A stretch of 40,826 bases of DNA, taken from positions 1-40,826 of the forward strand of contig CAZEAN010000053.1 in assembly GCA_964510225.1 (NCBI GenBank). Direction: 5' to 3'. The stretch's first letter is position 1. Every line of letters starts with the position of its first letter. The translations under genes were made by a program, and so were the position numbers. Origin of the DNA: CAZEAN01 sp964510225 (GTDB lineage Bacteria > Planctomycetota > Planctomycetia > Isosphaerales > Isosphaeraceae). The notes beneath the pieces were generated by a model, which worked only from the letters and a program-made list of their open reading frames with translations, had not been told where the DNA came from and did not search any database. Shown here in pieces: positions 1 to 9,000 of the stretch.

Positions 1-141
1 CTTGGCCAGGTTCAGCAGCGCGAAGACGACCGCATCCTTGCCCTGCTCCAAGATCAGGGTCGCTTGCTCGGCGGTCAATTGCGCACCGAGCAAGGCCTGA
101 AGCGATCTGGCGTCAAGGGTCTCGGTGCTCGCGATCGTCAT
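1..141 (-). CDS. IS66-family transposase, N-terminal fragment (runs off left edge)
   Basis: From ATG at 141 the minus strand encodes 47 residues that run off the window. Residues 9-47 contain the pattern LTAEQATLILEQGKDAVVF followed by ALLNLAK. This matches the helical N-terminal segment of IS66 transposases, where a leucine-rich 'L..EQ...I..QG..AVVF.LL.L' stretch precedes the zinc-binding and DDE domains. In the family this protein moves the element by a DDE transposase reaction. The catalytic domain is outside the window, so activity cannot be judged. The placement just inside a probable IS end (203) supports the call. Confidence 0.7.
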   Translation of the reverse strand, partial: MTIASTETLDARSLQALLGAQLTAEQATLILEQGKDAVVFALLNLAK

Positions 142-203
142 GATCCCAGTGGAATCTCCCGGTCATCGCAATGCAAGATTACTGAATTCCGCTGAAGGCT
201 TAC
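1..203 (-). mobile_element. End of an IS66-family insertion sequence (partial)
   Basis: The left edge of the window holds the start of an insertion sequence read on the minus strand. The transposase begins at 141, and 62 bases further out the minus strand reads GTAAGCCTTCAGCGG starting at base 203. IS66-family terminal repeats typically begin GTAAGC, so 203 is the likely outer end of the element. The next bases (204-211, cgaaaaag) would then be the 8-bp target duplication, which cannot be confirmed because the other end lies outside the window. The very short leader suggests a single-gene IS66 variant without the accessory genes tnpA and tnpB, but this is inference. Confidence 0.6.
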
Positions 204-317
204 CGAAAAAGAGATATTTGACTGCGCTCTGAGTGTTCGAAACGGGCGATCTACTGGGGGTGAGCTGGTGCATCACTACGAACCTGCAAAGGGGCGCGTG
301 GGGCTACTCGCTCTGTG

Positions 318-883
318 TCAGTTTCCCCCCACCCCAGACACGGTCGAGGTGTTGGGGCGAAACTCAAGACGTGGCAGGAATTTGACCGGACCCACCATGT
401 CTGTGCACTCCGCGATGTATCCATCTTTGGCCTCTTCCTTGGGCTTGATACTGAGCGTAAAGGAGAACGGAGTGCCGGAGCTGTTTATTCCCGTTTGGTA
501 GAATCAGATAGTCCCGTTAGGTTCGACATTTGACGTTGCACGAAACCACGTCCCGTTATTCCAAAAGGCCACGGATCGCATGGTTTCCGCCGTTTCGTCC
601 CAGTAGATGGTCACGCCTTCCGTCAAGAAGGGTTCACCGTCGACGGTGACATTCGATTCGACGGGGATGAACGACCTGTTGAGCATCCACCGCCAGGTAT
701 CGTTGATCTTTACCGTCCGACCAGCTTCATCCTTGATCTCGCTCATCCAGTTTCCGATCAAGGATTCAAGGGCTTGGAGGTCGCGGTGATTTTTGCCTCC
801 TGGGCCACAAGCGAGGCCGAGCCGAGCCCGATGCTCAAGACCAGGAAGGCCTGCAGAACGCGTCGAAGAGAAGCTGAGAGCGT
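318..883 (-). pseudogene. Broken gene for a small secreted protein of the planctomycetal 'SnoaL-associated' C-terminal domain type
   Basis: Three in-order pieces of one protein can be read on the minus strand. From about 880 to 794 there is a signal peptide (hydrophobic run AFLVLSIGLGSASLVAQEA) without an ATG. After an A5 tract (792-796 area) the frame changes by one, and 761-504 encodes a domain with IGNWMSE, TWRWMLNRSF and GVTIYWDETAETMRSVAFW. These resemble the tail domain of many secreted planctomycete SnoaL-like proteins (pattern W.VG.W.........W..N..F........G.....GWD......R...F). An in-frame TGA at 504-506 interrupts it, yet the same frame stays open to 318 with protein-like sequence (FYQTGINSSGTPFSFTLS). 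One extra A and one sense codon would restore a compact secreted protein of roughly 185 residues. It is most likely a recent pseudogene; sequencing error is the alternative. The biochemical role of this domain is unknown. Confidence 0.5.
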
Positions 884-1077
884 CTAATGTTTATTTGTGT
901 GTCTATATTTCTGATGTAAGAATGCGAAGGGCGTCGCAAGGTTGGACGGGACGAACGTTGTACGAACTCAAGAAAACCTCTCGAACACTCTCGGGCTAAG
1001 GAATGTACTCCCCAGGTCGTGGCTAACCCTCTTTCGAACTCCGTGCAATCAGGAAATAGAGATAGTAGGCAGCGATT

Positions 1078-2544
1078 TCACTTGTTACTCGTTAAGGTTT
1101 GTGGTTCCTCAACTTGACCAGGTTTGCGTTGATTGTTGCCTTGTCGGTCACCGTCGCCGAGATCTTCGCGAGCCTCTTCGATATACGTGAGGAGTCGAGC
1201 GACGATATCAGGATGTTTGGAGGCAACATTGGTCGTCTCGCCGATGTCGTTCACGAGATTATAGAGGACAGGTTGATCATCAGTTGCAAAAGGTTGGGGG
1301 GCTGGCTGACCCTCGCGTCGACGTTGGAGGCGTTGGCTGACGAAGAGCTTCCAAGGGCCTGATCGAACTGCGTGCAGGTCTCCCTTGAAGTAGTAGAAGT
1401 AGCGATCATGCGGTGTTTTGGCCTCGGGATTACCGACGACCAAAGGTCTGATGTCCTGGCCGTCGATTACCGGGCCACCCGAAACTTCAGCACCGGCGAG
1501 CCCGGCGAAGGTCGGGAGGATATCCATCGTGGTCGCGAGTTCGGTACATTCTGTGTTGGGTGGAATTGTGCCTGGCCACCACATGATGTTGCAGACACGA
1601 TGACCACCTTCCCAAGTGCTCCCCTTGCCACCTCGAAGTGGGGTGTTACTTGCGCCATGGTTTGTTGCGCCACCGTTGTCGGAAGTGAAGATGACGAAGG
1701 TCTGCTCAGTGATTTCGAGATTTCGGAGGGTGTCGAGAATCTGGCCGGTCGACCAGTCGACCTCTTCGACAGCATCTCCCCACTTGCCATTGGCACTCTT
1801 TCCAGCGAAGGCTTCACTGGCATACTGGGGCCAGTGGGGCATCGTGTGTGCGAGGTACAAGAAAAAGGGGCGATCACGATTCGCCGTGAGGAACCGGACC
1901 GCTTCCTCAGTGTAGCGTCGTGTGATCAAGCGCTGGTCGGGTTCTTCTTCGATGACTTCCTCGTTCCGCATGAGTGGCAGAGGAGGGTAGCTGTACGGCT
2001 CTCGTCGGGAATCGTGCCCCATGTCATTCGAATACGGGATGCCGAAATAAGAGTCGAAGCCGTGTCGTCTGGGAAGAAAGTCGGGTTGATCACCGAGGTG
2101 CCACTTCCCAACGATCGCGGTCGTGTAACCAACGCCTTTGAGGATTTCGGCCACGGTGACTTCACTCGAACTCAGTCCTCGTGCGTTTCCTGGAAAGAGA
2201 ACCCAGTCATTCTTTTCATTCTGATGCAGTCCGATCCTCCTCGGGTAGCAACCGGTCATCAGTGAGGACCGCGATGGCGTACAGACACCACTCGTGACGT
2301 AGAAGTTGGAGAAGATTCTCCCTTCGAACGCCATCCGATCAAGGTTCGGTGTCCGGTGTTTCGTTGAGCCAAAAGGACCGATATCGGCATAGCCCAGATC
2401 GTCGACGAAGATAACAACAAAATTGGGTGATCGATCTTGGGCCTTCGCAGAGGTCATCCACCCCGACATCACCGAGAGAACGAGTCCAAGAAGGATGATC
2501 GCTCCGGGCTGTCCTAAGTCTAGCTGGCGTTCACTTCGATTCAT
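1078..2544 (-). CDS. Secreted arylsulfatase A-type sulfatase
   Basis: 488 residues, alkaline-phosphatase superfamily, S1 sulfatase. The signal peptide covers about residues 13-36, so the protein acts in the periplasm or outside the cell, hydrolysing sulfate esters; the substrate (probably a sulfated polysaccharide) cannot be told. Metal-binding D48-D49 lies in VIFVDDLGYAD. The sulfatase signature C88-TPSR (88-92) followed by SSLMTG marks Cys88 as the residue converted to formylglycine. GKWHLG (146-151) and SDNGG (288-292) supply further active-site residues, and K307 in LRGGKGSTWEGG is the usual substrate-contacting lysine. The length is normal. The start is supported by an AGGAG about 10 bases upstream of ATG 2544. 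No formylglycine-generating enzyme or anaerobic maturase is in the window, so maturation must come from elsewhere. The gene stands alone. Confidence 0.93.
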   Translation of the reverse strand: MNRSERQLDLGQPGAIILLGLVLSVMSGWMTSAKAQDRSPNFVVIFVDDLGYADIGPFGSTKHRTPNLDRMAFEGRIFSNFYVTSGVCTPSRSSLMTGCYPRRIGLHQNEKNDWVLFPGNARGLSSSEVTVAEILKGVGYTTAIVGKWHLGDQPDFLPRRHGFDSYFGIPYSNDMGHDSRREPYSYPPLPLMRNEEVIEEEPDQRLITRRYTEEAVRFLTANRDRPFFLYLAHTMPHWPQYASEAFAGKSANGKWGDAVEEVDWSTGQILDTLRNLEITEQTFVIFTSDNGGATNHGASNTPLRGGKGSTWEGGHRVCNIMWWPGTIPPNTECTELATTMDILPTFAGLAGAEVSGGPVIDGQDIRPLVVGNPEAKTPHDRYFYYFKGDLHAVRSGPWKLFVSQRLQRRREGQPAPQPFATDDQPVLYNLVNDIGETTNVASKHPDIVARLLTYIEEAREDLGDGDRQGNNQRKPGQVEEPQTLTSNK

Positions 2545-3174
2545 CGATGTGACTCCTGATCGGATAGTCTGATGTTGTGTAGCCCCGAGGTTCTCTTACG
2601 GAGTCCGAGGTTGCCACTATCGTTGGTCTGAATCAGGAGATCAACCGTCTTCGGTTCCTTGTCACTCCGGACCGAATCACCGGGAGCCTTACTTTACAAT
2701 CGAAGTCGCCCCCAACCTGTCCTCCGTGGACGACTTTACGATCACAGGGAGTTGGTCCGTCAGCGACCCTTGCTGCAGCGGTCTGGTCTGTGGAAGAGGT
2801 TGGAGTGCGTAGCCACAAGACCCGCTAGGCGAGGTGATCAGTCACTTCCCCAGTCAACCATAGAACTGGTAGATAGGCGCTGCCGATGACGATGCTTAGA
2901 TCTCGGATCCGGCTTTCTAAGTGCATCACCCCCACAGTCTCACTCCACATGTGAGTGAGTTTCGCACAAATCATCAAAGCTGTGAGAGATCCTGCGATAT
3001 TTACCGGACCATTGAAAGAGATAGACAGCATAAATGTGCTTGTCTTTCAAATGTCTATTAATAGAATAAATATTTGCATTAACGCACAGATGACACAGGC
3101 TCGAAACCAGAACCAAAGGAACTGATCGAGCCCGCAAACGAAATTGTGCTGCATTTGAACTCTAAATCGGTCTC
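2545..3174. other. Intergenic region, 630 bases, no gene recognised
   Basis: This lies between the sulfatase start and the end of rpmB, both on the minus strand. Short open frames exist on both strands, but none has a ribosome binding site together with protein-like composition. I see no tRNA, riboswitch or repeat. The part nearest the sulfatase must contain its promoter. Bases 3030-3080 are noticeably A+T-rich. Confidence 0.4.
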
Positions 3175-3495
3175 TTAGATCGGATAAAGTCTGCCGAGAC
3201 GTTGTTTTGCCTCTTCGCTCCCTTCGACAGCCTTGATCAAGGGGAAGGTCTGCATTTTGCCATCGACTTCGAGCGTCAACATACCTGATCGGATCACTGA
3301 GGTCGCAACCCGGATTTTCCGTGTTGTGCCATTGGGCAGCCAGACATTGATTTTTTGTAGGTTTGGCTTGAACTTCCGACGACTAATTCCGGTGATCTTG
3401 GTACCGACACCACCGAGGTATTTCGCTTTACCTCGAATCGTCACATGGTTGCCGAAGCCAGTTTTCTTGCCGGAGACTTCACAGACACGTCCCAT
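3175..3495 (-). CDS. rpmB: 50S ribosomal protein L28
   Basis: 106 residues. The N-terminus MGRVCEVSGKKTGFGNHVT and the following KFKPNLQK, VWLPNG and IRVATSVIRSG segments are the conserved L28 core (residues 1-70). L28 sits on the large ribosomal subunit. The C-terminal 35 residues (after about 71) form an extension beyond the classical 77-residue E. coli form, as in the longer L28 proteins of several phyla. The start is supported by GAGGAA about 8 bases upstream. It lies 18 bases downstream of rpmF on the same strand, so the two are almost certainly co-transcribed. Only the cysteine in VCEVSG is present, so this is not a zinc-ribbon type. Confidence 0.93.
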   Translation of the reverse strand: MGRVCEVSGKKTGFGNHVTIRGKAKYLGGVGTKITGISRRKFKPNLQKINVWLPNGTTRKIRVATSVIRSGMLTLEVDGKMQTFPLIKAVEGSEEAKQRLGRLYPI

Positions 3496-3513
3496 CGCTG
3501 ATTCCTCGCCCGA

Positions 3514-3705
3514 TTACTCTTCACCAACGTCGTTCTTGAACACTTGAAACCCGCGATAGAAGCCACACTCAGGGCAAACTGTGTGTCTGGGCTTCATTGC
3601 GCCGCACTGTTCACACGAGACCAGTGCTATCCTGAACTTGAGTGCATCGTGACTCCGACGCAGCCCTTTCTTCGATTTTGATGTCCGACGCTTCGGTACT
3701 GCCAC
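3514..3705 (-). CDS. rpmF: 50S ribosomal protein L32, zinc-ribbon form
   Basis: 63 residues, beginning MAVPKRRTSKSKKGLRRSH, the canonical L32 N-terminus. The start is the GTG at 3705; a further GTG three codons upstream (3714) is open, but the family start and a GGGGTGAG ribosome binding site favour 3705. Two CxxC pairs (C31-C34 and C44-C47) form the zinc ribbon, so this is the zinc-dependent (C+) version. The acidic tail NDVGEE is a little longer than usual. It is first in a two-gene unit with rpmB. L32 is a component of the 50S subunit near the peptidyl transferase centre. Confidence 0.93.
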   Translation of the reverse strand: MAVPKRRTSKSKKGLRRSHDALKFRIALVSCEQCGAMKPRHTVCPECGFYRGFQVFKNDVGEE

Positions 3706-3962
3706 CGCACTCACCCCGTCGAATTAGACACCGAAGGTATCTGATTGCTTGTACTGAATATTGAAGACTGCCAGAATAACGAAATCGATTCGTTGCTCGC
3801 AAGGTGTATCTCAAGAAATCGATATTCTGGTCTGCTTCCTGGCGGAGATGAGGTTCGAAGTTGGCTCGAACAATCGCTGGACTCGATTGTTGTCCCTTTT
3901 TTGCCAAAGTCTGGCAACAATCCCATAAAGACGGGGACCTTGGCTGATGAGGGGTTGCAAAG

Positions 3963-4418
3963 ATGGACTCCAAAGATCTCTTCGAGATTTTGGTCCGAGA
4001 GAACGCTGACATGTTAATCGGATACATCCGAGCGGCGGTTCGTCACGATGCGGCAGCAGACGACATCTTTCAAGAAACGATGCTAACAGCATGGCGGAGA
4101 TTGGACGATTTTGACAAATCCCGTCCGTTTGCCCCTTGGTTGCGTGGAATTGCCGCAAAGGTCATTTTGAGTCATTTTAGGACCGCGACTCGTGGGGGAG
4201 AACTCTCTGATCAGCAGACCCTCGAATATCTGAGCGCCCGATTCGACCAACTGCAACTGCTTCAGGGAGACTCGATCGATGACAAATTGGATGCACTCAG
4301 AGACTGTGTCCAGCGGTTACCAGACCCTTACCGAGAGTCGATTACGCTTAGATATCGCGAAGAGCTTCGGATGAAGACAATCGCTGATCGTCTTGGGCTC
4401 GCGCCCGAGGCGGTCTAA
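3963..4418 (+). CDS. ECF sigma factor cut short by an in-frame TAA in region 4
   Basis: 151 residues of a sigma-70 family ECF factor, which would direct RNA polymerase to a small regulon. Region 2 is about residues 12-75, with DIFQETMLTAWRRL (34-47) and PFAPWLRGIAAKVILSHFR; region 4 begins near 108, with LPDPYRESITLRYREELRMK. Translation stops at TAA (4416-4418) inside the helix-turn-helix, after LGLAPEAV and before the recognition helix is complete. The same frame continues after the stop as KRLQRAKTRLLDCLNRK and ends at TGA 4488-4490, two bases before the next gene. The ancestral gene was therefore about 175 codons. As read, the product lacks the end of its -35-binding helix and is probably inactive. 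Read-through or a sequencing error (for example AAA to TAA) would restore it. Confidence 0.75.
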   Translation: MDSKDLFEILVRENADMLIGYIRAAVRHDAAADDIFQETMLTAWRRLDDFDKSRPFAPWLRGIAAKVILSHFRTATRGGELSDQQTLEYLSARFDQLQLLQGDSIDDKLDALRDCVQRLPDPYRESITLRYREELRMKTIADRLGLAPEAV

Positions 4419-4490
4419 AAACGACTCCAACGTGCCAAGACCCGACTATTGGACTGTCTAAACCGCAAGCTCCAGGCAATGGAAATCTGA
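4419..4490 (+). pseudogene. Detached C-terminal end of the ECF sigma factor
   Basis: Directly after the TAA at 4416-4418 the same frame encodes KRLQRAKTRLLDCLNRKLQ and ends at TGA 4488-4490. The K-R-L-x-R-A-x-x-x-L pattern is the standard end of ECF region 4.2, so this is the missing tail of the upstream gene, not a new gene. It has no start codon of its own placed to make it. Confidence 0.7.
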
Positions 4491-4492
4491 GC

Positions 4493-5446
4493 ATGGCTCA
4501 AGACGAAGGACCTTCCGAAGCACGACGCCGCGAGGCGGACCTAAGTTTGATCGATTCGCTTCTTCGACTAGCGATTCGGCCCAATCGACAGGCGCGGGAG
4601 GATCGGATCCGCCGCGTCTTGAATGCGATCTTGGCCCACGATCACCTTGAACACTCCGATCCAGATCCAGAACAGGCGCGCCGTTTCTGGCAACGTCGAC
4701 GCGTCAGACGATGGTCTCCCTTATTGAGTGCCGCTGCTGTGCTCGTTGTATTAAGTCTCTGGTGGCTCACTGATGACTCCACTCCGCAAGCCTTTGCGAC
4801 GGTCGCCCGAAGCCTGGAAGAGGCCAAAGAGCTTGGGCCCAGACACTACCGATTCACATCCATTGTCCGACGGCGGAGGACGGGGGAGCAGGAAGTCGTC
4901 GGGGACCTTTACTTCGACGGCGGTGAGCGATTCGCCATGCGACACCCTGGAGTCTTACCTGTCAGTGAATTTTGGGTCGGTAGCAGTGGTCAGGAAGAGT
5001 GGATCGTCCCTCCAGTGGGTCCCATTCTTACCGGAGACGCTGGGCTCATCGCGAAGTGGATCGTGGAACGAGAAGACGTCACGATGCCCTTTCTTCACCT
5101 GACAACAATGTTGGAACGGCTCTCTGACGCCTACGACTTGGAATTGCTAGAGGACGAGACGATCGATAACCCTTTGGATGCTGGAACAACACTCCGATGC
5201 CGACGCGTTCGGGGAATTCTCCACGCACAAGACCGCCGTCTACTCCCCAAGAGCATTGATCTCTGGGCTGGTCGCGAAACAGGGATTGCTTACCGGATCG
5301 TGCTCGATTGGGGACTCCCTCCTGAGGGATTCGGTCGGTCCCAGATTTCGATCGAACTCATCGATGAGGCCGAGCTGCCGACTGATTGGTTTGAAGCCGG
5401 AGCCCACCGTCGGGCTCGTCGCGGGTTTCGCGCGGGTCGTGATTAG
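4493..5446 (+). CDS. Single-pass membrane protein paired with the ECF sigma factor (possible anti-sigma factor)
   Basis: 317 residues. The N-terminal part (1-73) is charged and probably cytoplasmic. One membrane segment follows at about 74-92 (WSPLLSAAAVLVVLSLWWL), then a roughly 220-residue outer domain with GDLYFDGGERFAMRHPG, WIVPPVGPILTGD and FLHLTTMLERL. The ATG at 4493 lies two bases after the end of the restored sigma gene, so the pair is translationally coupled. Membrane proteins in this position commonly act as anti-sigma factors, but I see no classical zinc-binding anti-sigma (ZAS) motif, and the role is inferred from position and topology. The outer domain resembles uncharacterised planctomycete proteins that end in DWF plus a short tail (here PTDWFEAGAHRR). 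The partner sigma gene has a premature stop, so this gene may now act alone or be on its way out. Confidence 0.7.
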   Translation: MAQDEGPSEARRREADLSLIDSLLRLAIRPNRQAREDRIRRVLNAILAHDHLEHSDPDPEQARRFWQRRRVRRWSPLLSAAAVLVVLSLWWLTDDSTPQAFATVARSLEEAKELGPRHYRFTSIVRRRRTGEQEVVGDLYFDGGERFAMRHPGVLPVSEFWVGSSGQEEWIVPPVGPILTGDAGLIAKWIVEREDVTMPFLHLTTMLERLSDAYDLELLEDETIDNPLDAGTTLRCRRVRGILHAQDRRLLPKSIDLWAGRETGIAYRIVLDWGLPPEGFGRSQISIELIDEAELPTDWFEAGAHRRARRGFRAGRD

Positions 5447-5645
5447 TCGCCTAGATTACTCCTTGCACCCTAACTCTCTAATCAACGCAATCCAGGGTCG
5501 GATTTCTGAGCAAAAATCAGTTCTCGGTATTCCGAGCGTTCCGACAATAATTTGGATCTGCCCAATCCTCTCATCTCGGGTGTCGTGTTGTGCCGATTAT
5601 AGAATTTGGAAGCACGAATTGCCCGTAAACTCGGGGGGATACTCT

Positions 5646-5981
5646 ATGCTTGTCGATCAGTCGATCGATGCGTCAGTCCAGATCATCGAGGGCACCGATG
5701 AGCTTGCCGAAACCCAACGTGGGGCAGTCGGCTATGTTTTTCATGGCACGGTTCCCGAGCCTGGCCTCCGGAGCGGTCGGCGTCCTCGGGCCTCGACGAA
5801 CTTACTTCACTTTGCCCACTGTTCGAAGCTCGACCGTGGACGCGACGATCCGGACTTACTCTGGTTCCGAACGATCCGAATCGCCAAGCAGGAGCTGGAC
5901 GATCGGATCGGCTCTGAGCGCTGGAGGTGGTGCAAATATTGCCAACAACTCGTCACTCAGCGACTACTCGACGAAGAGTAA
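5646..5981 (+). CDS. Hypothetical protein, 112 residues (doubtful)
   Basis: This open frame starts at ATG 5646, preceded by GGGGGGA at a suitable distance, and ends in WCKYCQQLVTQRLLDEE. The frame is actually open from further upstream and has no stop for about 178 codons after the end of the preceding gene, which is unusual for non-coding DNA of this composition. The sequence is mildly basic with no signal peptide or membrane segment. A CxxC (WCKYC) near the end is the only motif. I do not recognise a family. A second frame over the same bases is also open for 120 codons, which weakens the case. It is followed closely by the end of the giant minus-strand gene. Confidence 0.3.
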   Translation: MLVDQSIDASVQIIEGTDELAETQRGAVGYVFHGTVPEPGLRSGRRPRASTNLLHFAHCSKLDRGRDDPDLLWFRTIRIAKQELDDRIGSERWRWCKYCQQLVTQRLLDEE

Positions 5982-6008
5982 CGATTCCAGAGGGTCGGGG
6001 CCAGCTTA

Positions 6009-9000
6009 CTAAGTTGGCCACCACCCTCTGAACTTAAGTGCAGATTGGTTAAGGAGGCGACGCCAACTAGATAACTGCCATGGCCTCGCCGCTGATTCCA
6101 ATTTTTGGTCGCGCTCGTTGGATCGATTCTCCTCCTGAGGCTCGCTCAATGCGACGACCTCGATTCTTGCGTTCAGATTCGTTTCAGTAGGGAACAAGTT
6201 GCGTAGTGATTCTGTAATAGATGTACTTGGTGAATCAAAGCCGAGGCTCTGTGGTTCTTCGAGCGCTTGATCGATCGAAAACGAGAGTCCGGGAAGACTG
6301 ACGTCGACGGATGAGAGGGTGGGATCCACTGGCCCCCCTTCCAAGAAGAAGTCGACCATGGTCCCGTCGTCGAAACCGAGACGGAGATGATAAGAACGTC
6401 CTTGATCGAATTGATAGGGTTGGAAGTAGAGCTCTGCTACCGAAGAGCCTGGGGCTTGAAACAGCGCTACTTTCCAATGTGATGCCGGCTCAATCCCGAA
6501 CTGCCAGCGGCCACCACCATGACCTTGGAGATCGACGGTCTTGATCTGACGATCCGTAGGAAGTCCAGAAAGGGCAATCCCAAGATCGAGGATACCGTCG
6601 GGACGAATAAAGTCTCGATCAGGCCCCACAAAGTCGATCCCAGGCCGTTGGTCCAGCCAATTCCGACTCGGCTCTTGAATCTCGGCACGGACAAGTGACT
6701 GCGACGCCCGATTCCCTGCTGCATCAATGGCACGGACCGAGACGAACGAAGTTCCGAAGGGGAGCCTGGGAATGTGAAAGGCGGTTCGGGAACCTATCTC
6801 AACCGAGGCTTCACCCAGCACCTGATAGGTGTAATAGGCAGCATCGTCAACACCGTCGAACTGAAACCACCCGGAACCGAGATGCTCCAGATGAGCGACA
6901 CGGTCGGGACGAGTGGTGTCGATCGTGATGTCGAGCGGTTCACTTTCGGCAACATTACCTGCAGGATCCATTGTCAAGACAACAAACCGATGCTCTCCGT
7001 CATCTAGCCGACGATCTGGCTTGAGGACACCAGACCCCGTCCGACGATCAGTCTCCACTTGGTCGACGAAAAGTACTAATGTATCACTACCGTCGGCCAT
7101 GGCGCGGAATCGGGGCGATGACCGTGCAGTAAGGCTGTCAGTGCTGGAAACCCCAGTATCGTCGTAGAGGATGACTGAAGACGGTATCGGTTCTGTTGTG
7201 TCAAGAGTAAAGCTCACCGAAGCTTCAGAGCCAGGAGTACCGAGTGAATCAACACCACGGACAAGAATGTTTACTGCACCGTCTCCAAGCTGGCCTGGAT
7301 CAAACTCGAACGTACCAGGTTCCAAGGGGAGATAACTTGAGTCACGTCCGACCACTCGATATTCGAAACCGATGGCGCCGACTACCGGATCGAATCTGAG
7401 TCGAGGATCATTCGTGAGGCGATCAGCAGAGTCGATCCCGGAGTCAGAAACTAATCGCAATCCTCCGGGAGGACCGAGAGGTTCTTGGAAGCTCGTGTCG
7501 ATTGATACTGTCTCGAACACGATAGGTCGACCATTAAGCGTTGCGACATGGACCTCTATGGGATCAGCAGGATCAATCCCAGGCGGAAGTGTCATTCGGT
7601 TTCCGGAGGATTGAAGTATCGACTCAATCGGATCGAGCGCACGGACGTCACCGAGTTGTACGCCGAGTGGATTTGATTGTGTGCCGGTTTCGACAAAGTA
7701 GTCGGATCTCCATTCGAAATCATTAGAGGTCAGCGCACCTTGGAAGTAAACCCGACCAACGCTCGTCTTATACTCGTCACCGCGTTGAGTTCCGACAGTA
7801 ATCCCTCCTAAACTGTCGATGAATGTGTTGGAGGATAGCTCAAGTCCGAAGACAGGAGTGTGGGTCCATCCCCAATGAACCGGTTCTTCAGCGGCCGTGG
7901 AGAGAAACCGCGATGGGGCTCCACCGATAATAGTATTGTTGGAAACTTCTGAACCAAAATGGGCACCAGCCAAGACGATCGGGGACGATTCGGAACTTCC
8001 CCTGACGTTGATTTCGTTCGCAGCGATTGCCAAATCAGTGAACCCTGTCGATACAGAGACCACACCGATTGGTAAATCGTCCGGTAATGGGCGATCGAGG
8101 AGGAGTGTTGCCGGATCGATCACATGGTCGACTCGACGCCATTCACCAGCTAGCGGCCCTGTAAGGATGGCGAGAATGTCACCGGCTTGAGGAGTCGCCC
8201 CTTGTGGTTCTGGTATCTGGAGGATGGTACCATCCGCAGTAAGTCGAAGTGGCATCCCTTCAAAGCGGACTCGATATGCTTCAGTAAGGATGATTTCGGG
8301 GGCATTTGGATGGGGGATTAAATCAGCATCGCGTGGCCCGATCCCCTCGATTCGATTGCTTTCAACGTTGATTCGTTCACCACCCTGTGTCAGGACAGCG
8401 AAGCGATAGGTCTTCCCCGACCCTGGTTCTGGTGATGCGATGTTGTCTCGGATCTGGAGATCATGGGGCTCTAAGATTGCAAAGACTTCAAACGCAAAGG
8501 TACCGGGTGTTGCACCGCGATAGTGGTTCTCGAGAACTTCCCAAGGACCTCCTCGGAGCTGAACCGTTCCACCTTTTAGTGTGTTGCCGATGATCTTGCC
8601 ACTTTCGGCGGAGACCAGTTGGATCAGCTTGACACCAAGGCTAGGGATATCGTTTGTTATCTGAACGGGTGGGGCTTGGAGATCGAGTCCCAAGATCGAG
8701 ATTCCCACCTTAGTTCCCGATTGATTTGATTCGGTCGAACCAGTGATCGTACTGGCGATCACCGCAGGACCAAACGAAACCGTCGAATTCCACTCCACAG
8801 TACTTGCGAATCTGATCGCAAACCCTTCGAGTGTTGTTTGACCGTGGTGGATTGTGATCGCTGCTGTCCAAGGTTCACTGTCTGATTGCTGCCGAAACAG
8901 GAGTGTGGAATCAGAGGTTCCCGTAAGCTTCACCGGCCGATTCAAGACCAGCGGCTTATCAAGTTCGAAGATCCCTGATTCAAGCTCTACAACGTCGTAC

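Noticed and set aside
1372..2265. 297-codon open frame on the plus strand opposite the sulfatase
   Set aside because: It is antisense to a gene with full family motifs; the openness follows from codon bias of the real gene, and it has no ribosome binding site or recognisable sequence.
5740..5810. Possible PEP-CTERM tail (VPEP, then SLASGAVGVLG in the next frame)
   Set aside because: It needs a frameshift, and no CHRD-like or other exported domain precedes it; kept only as a remark under the doubtful frame.
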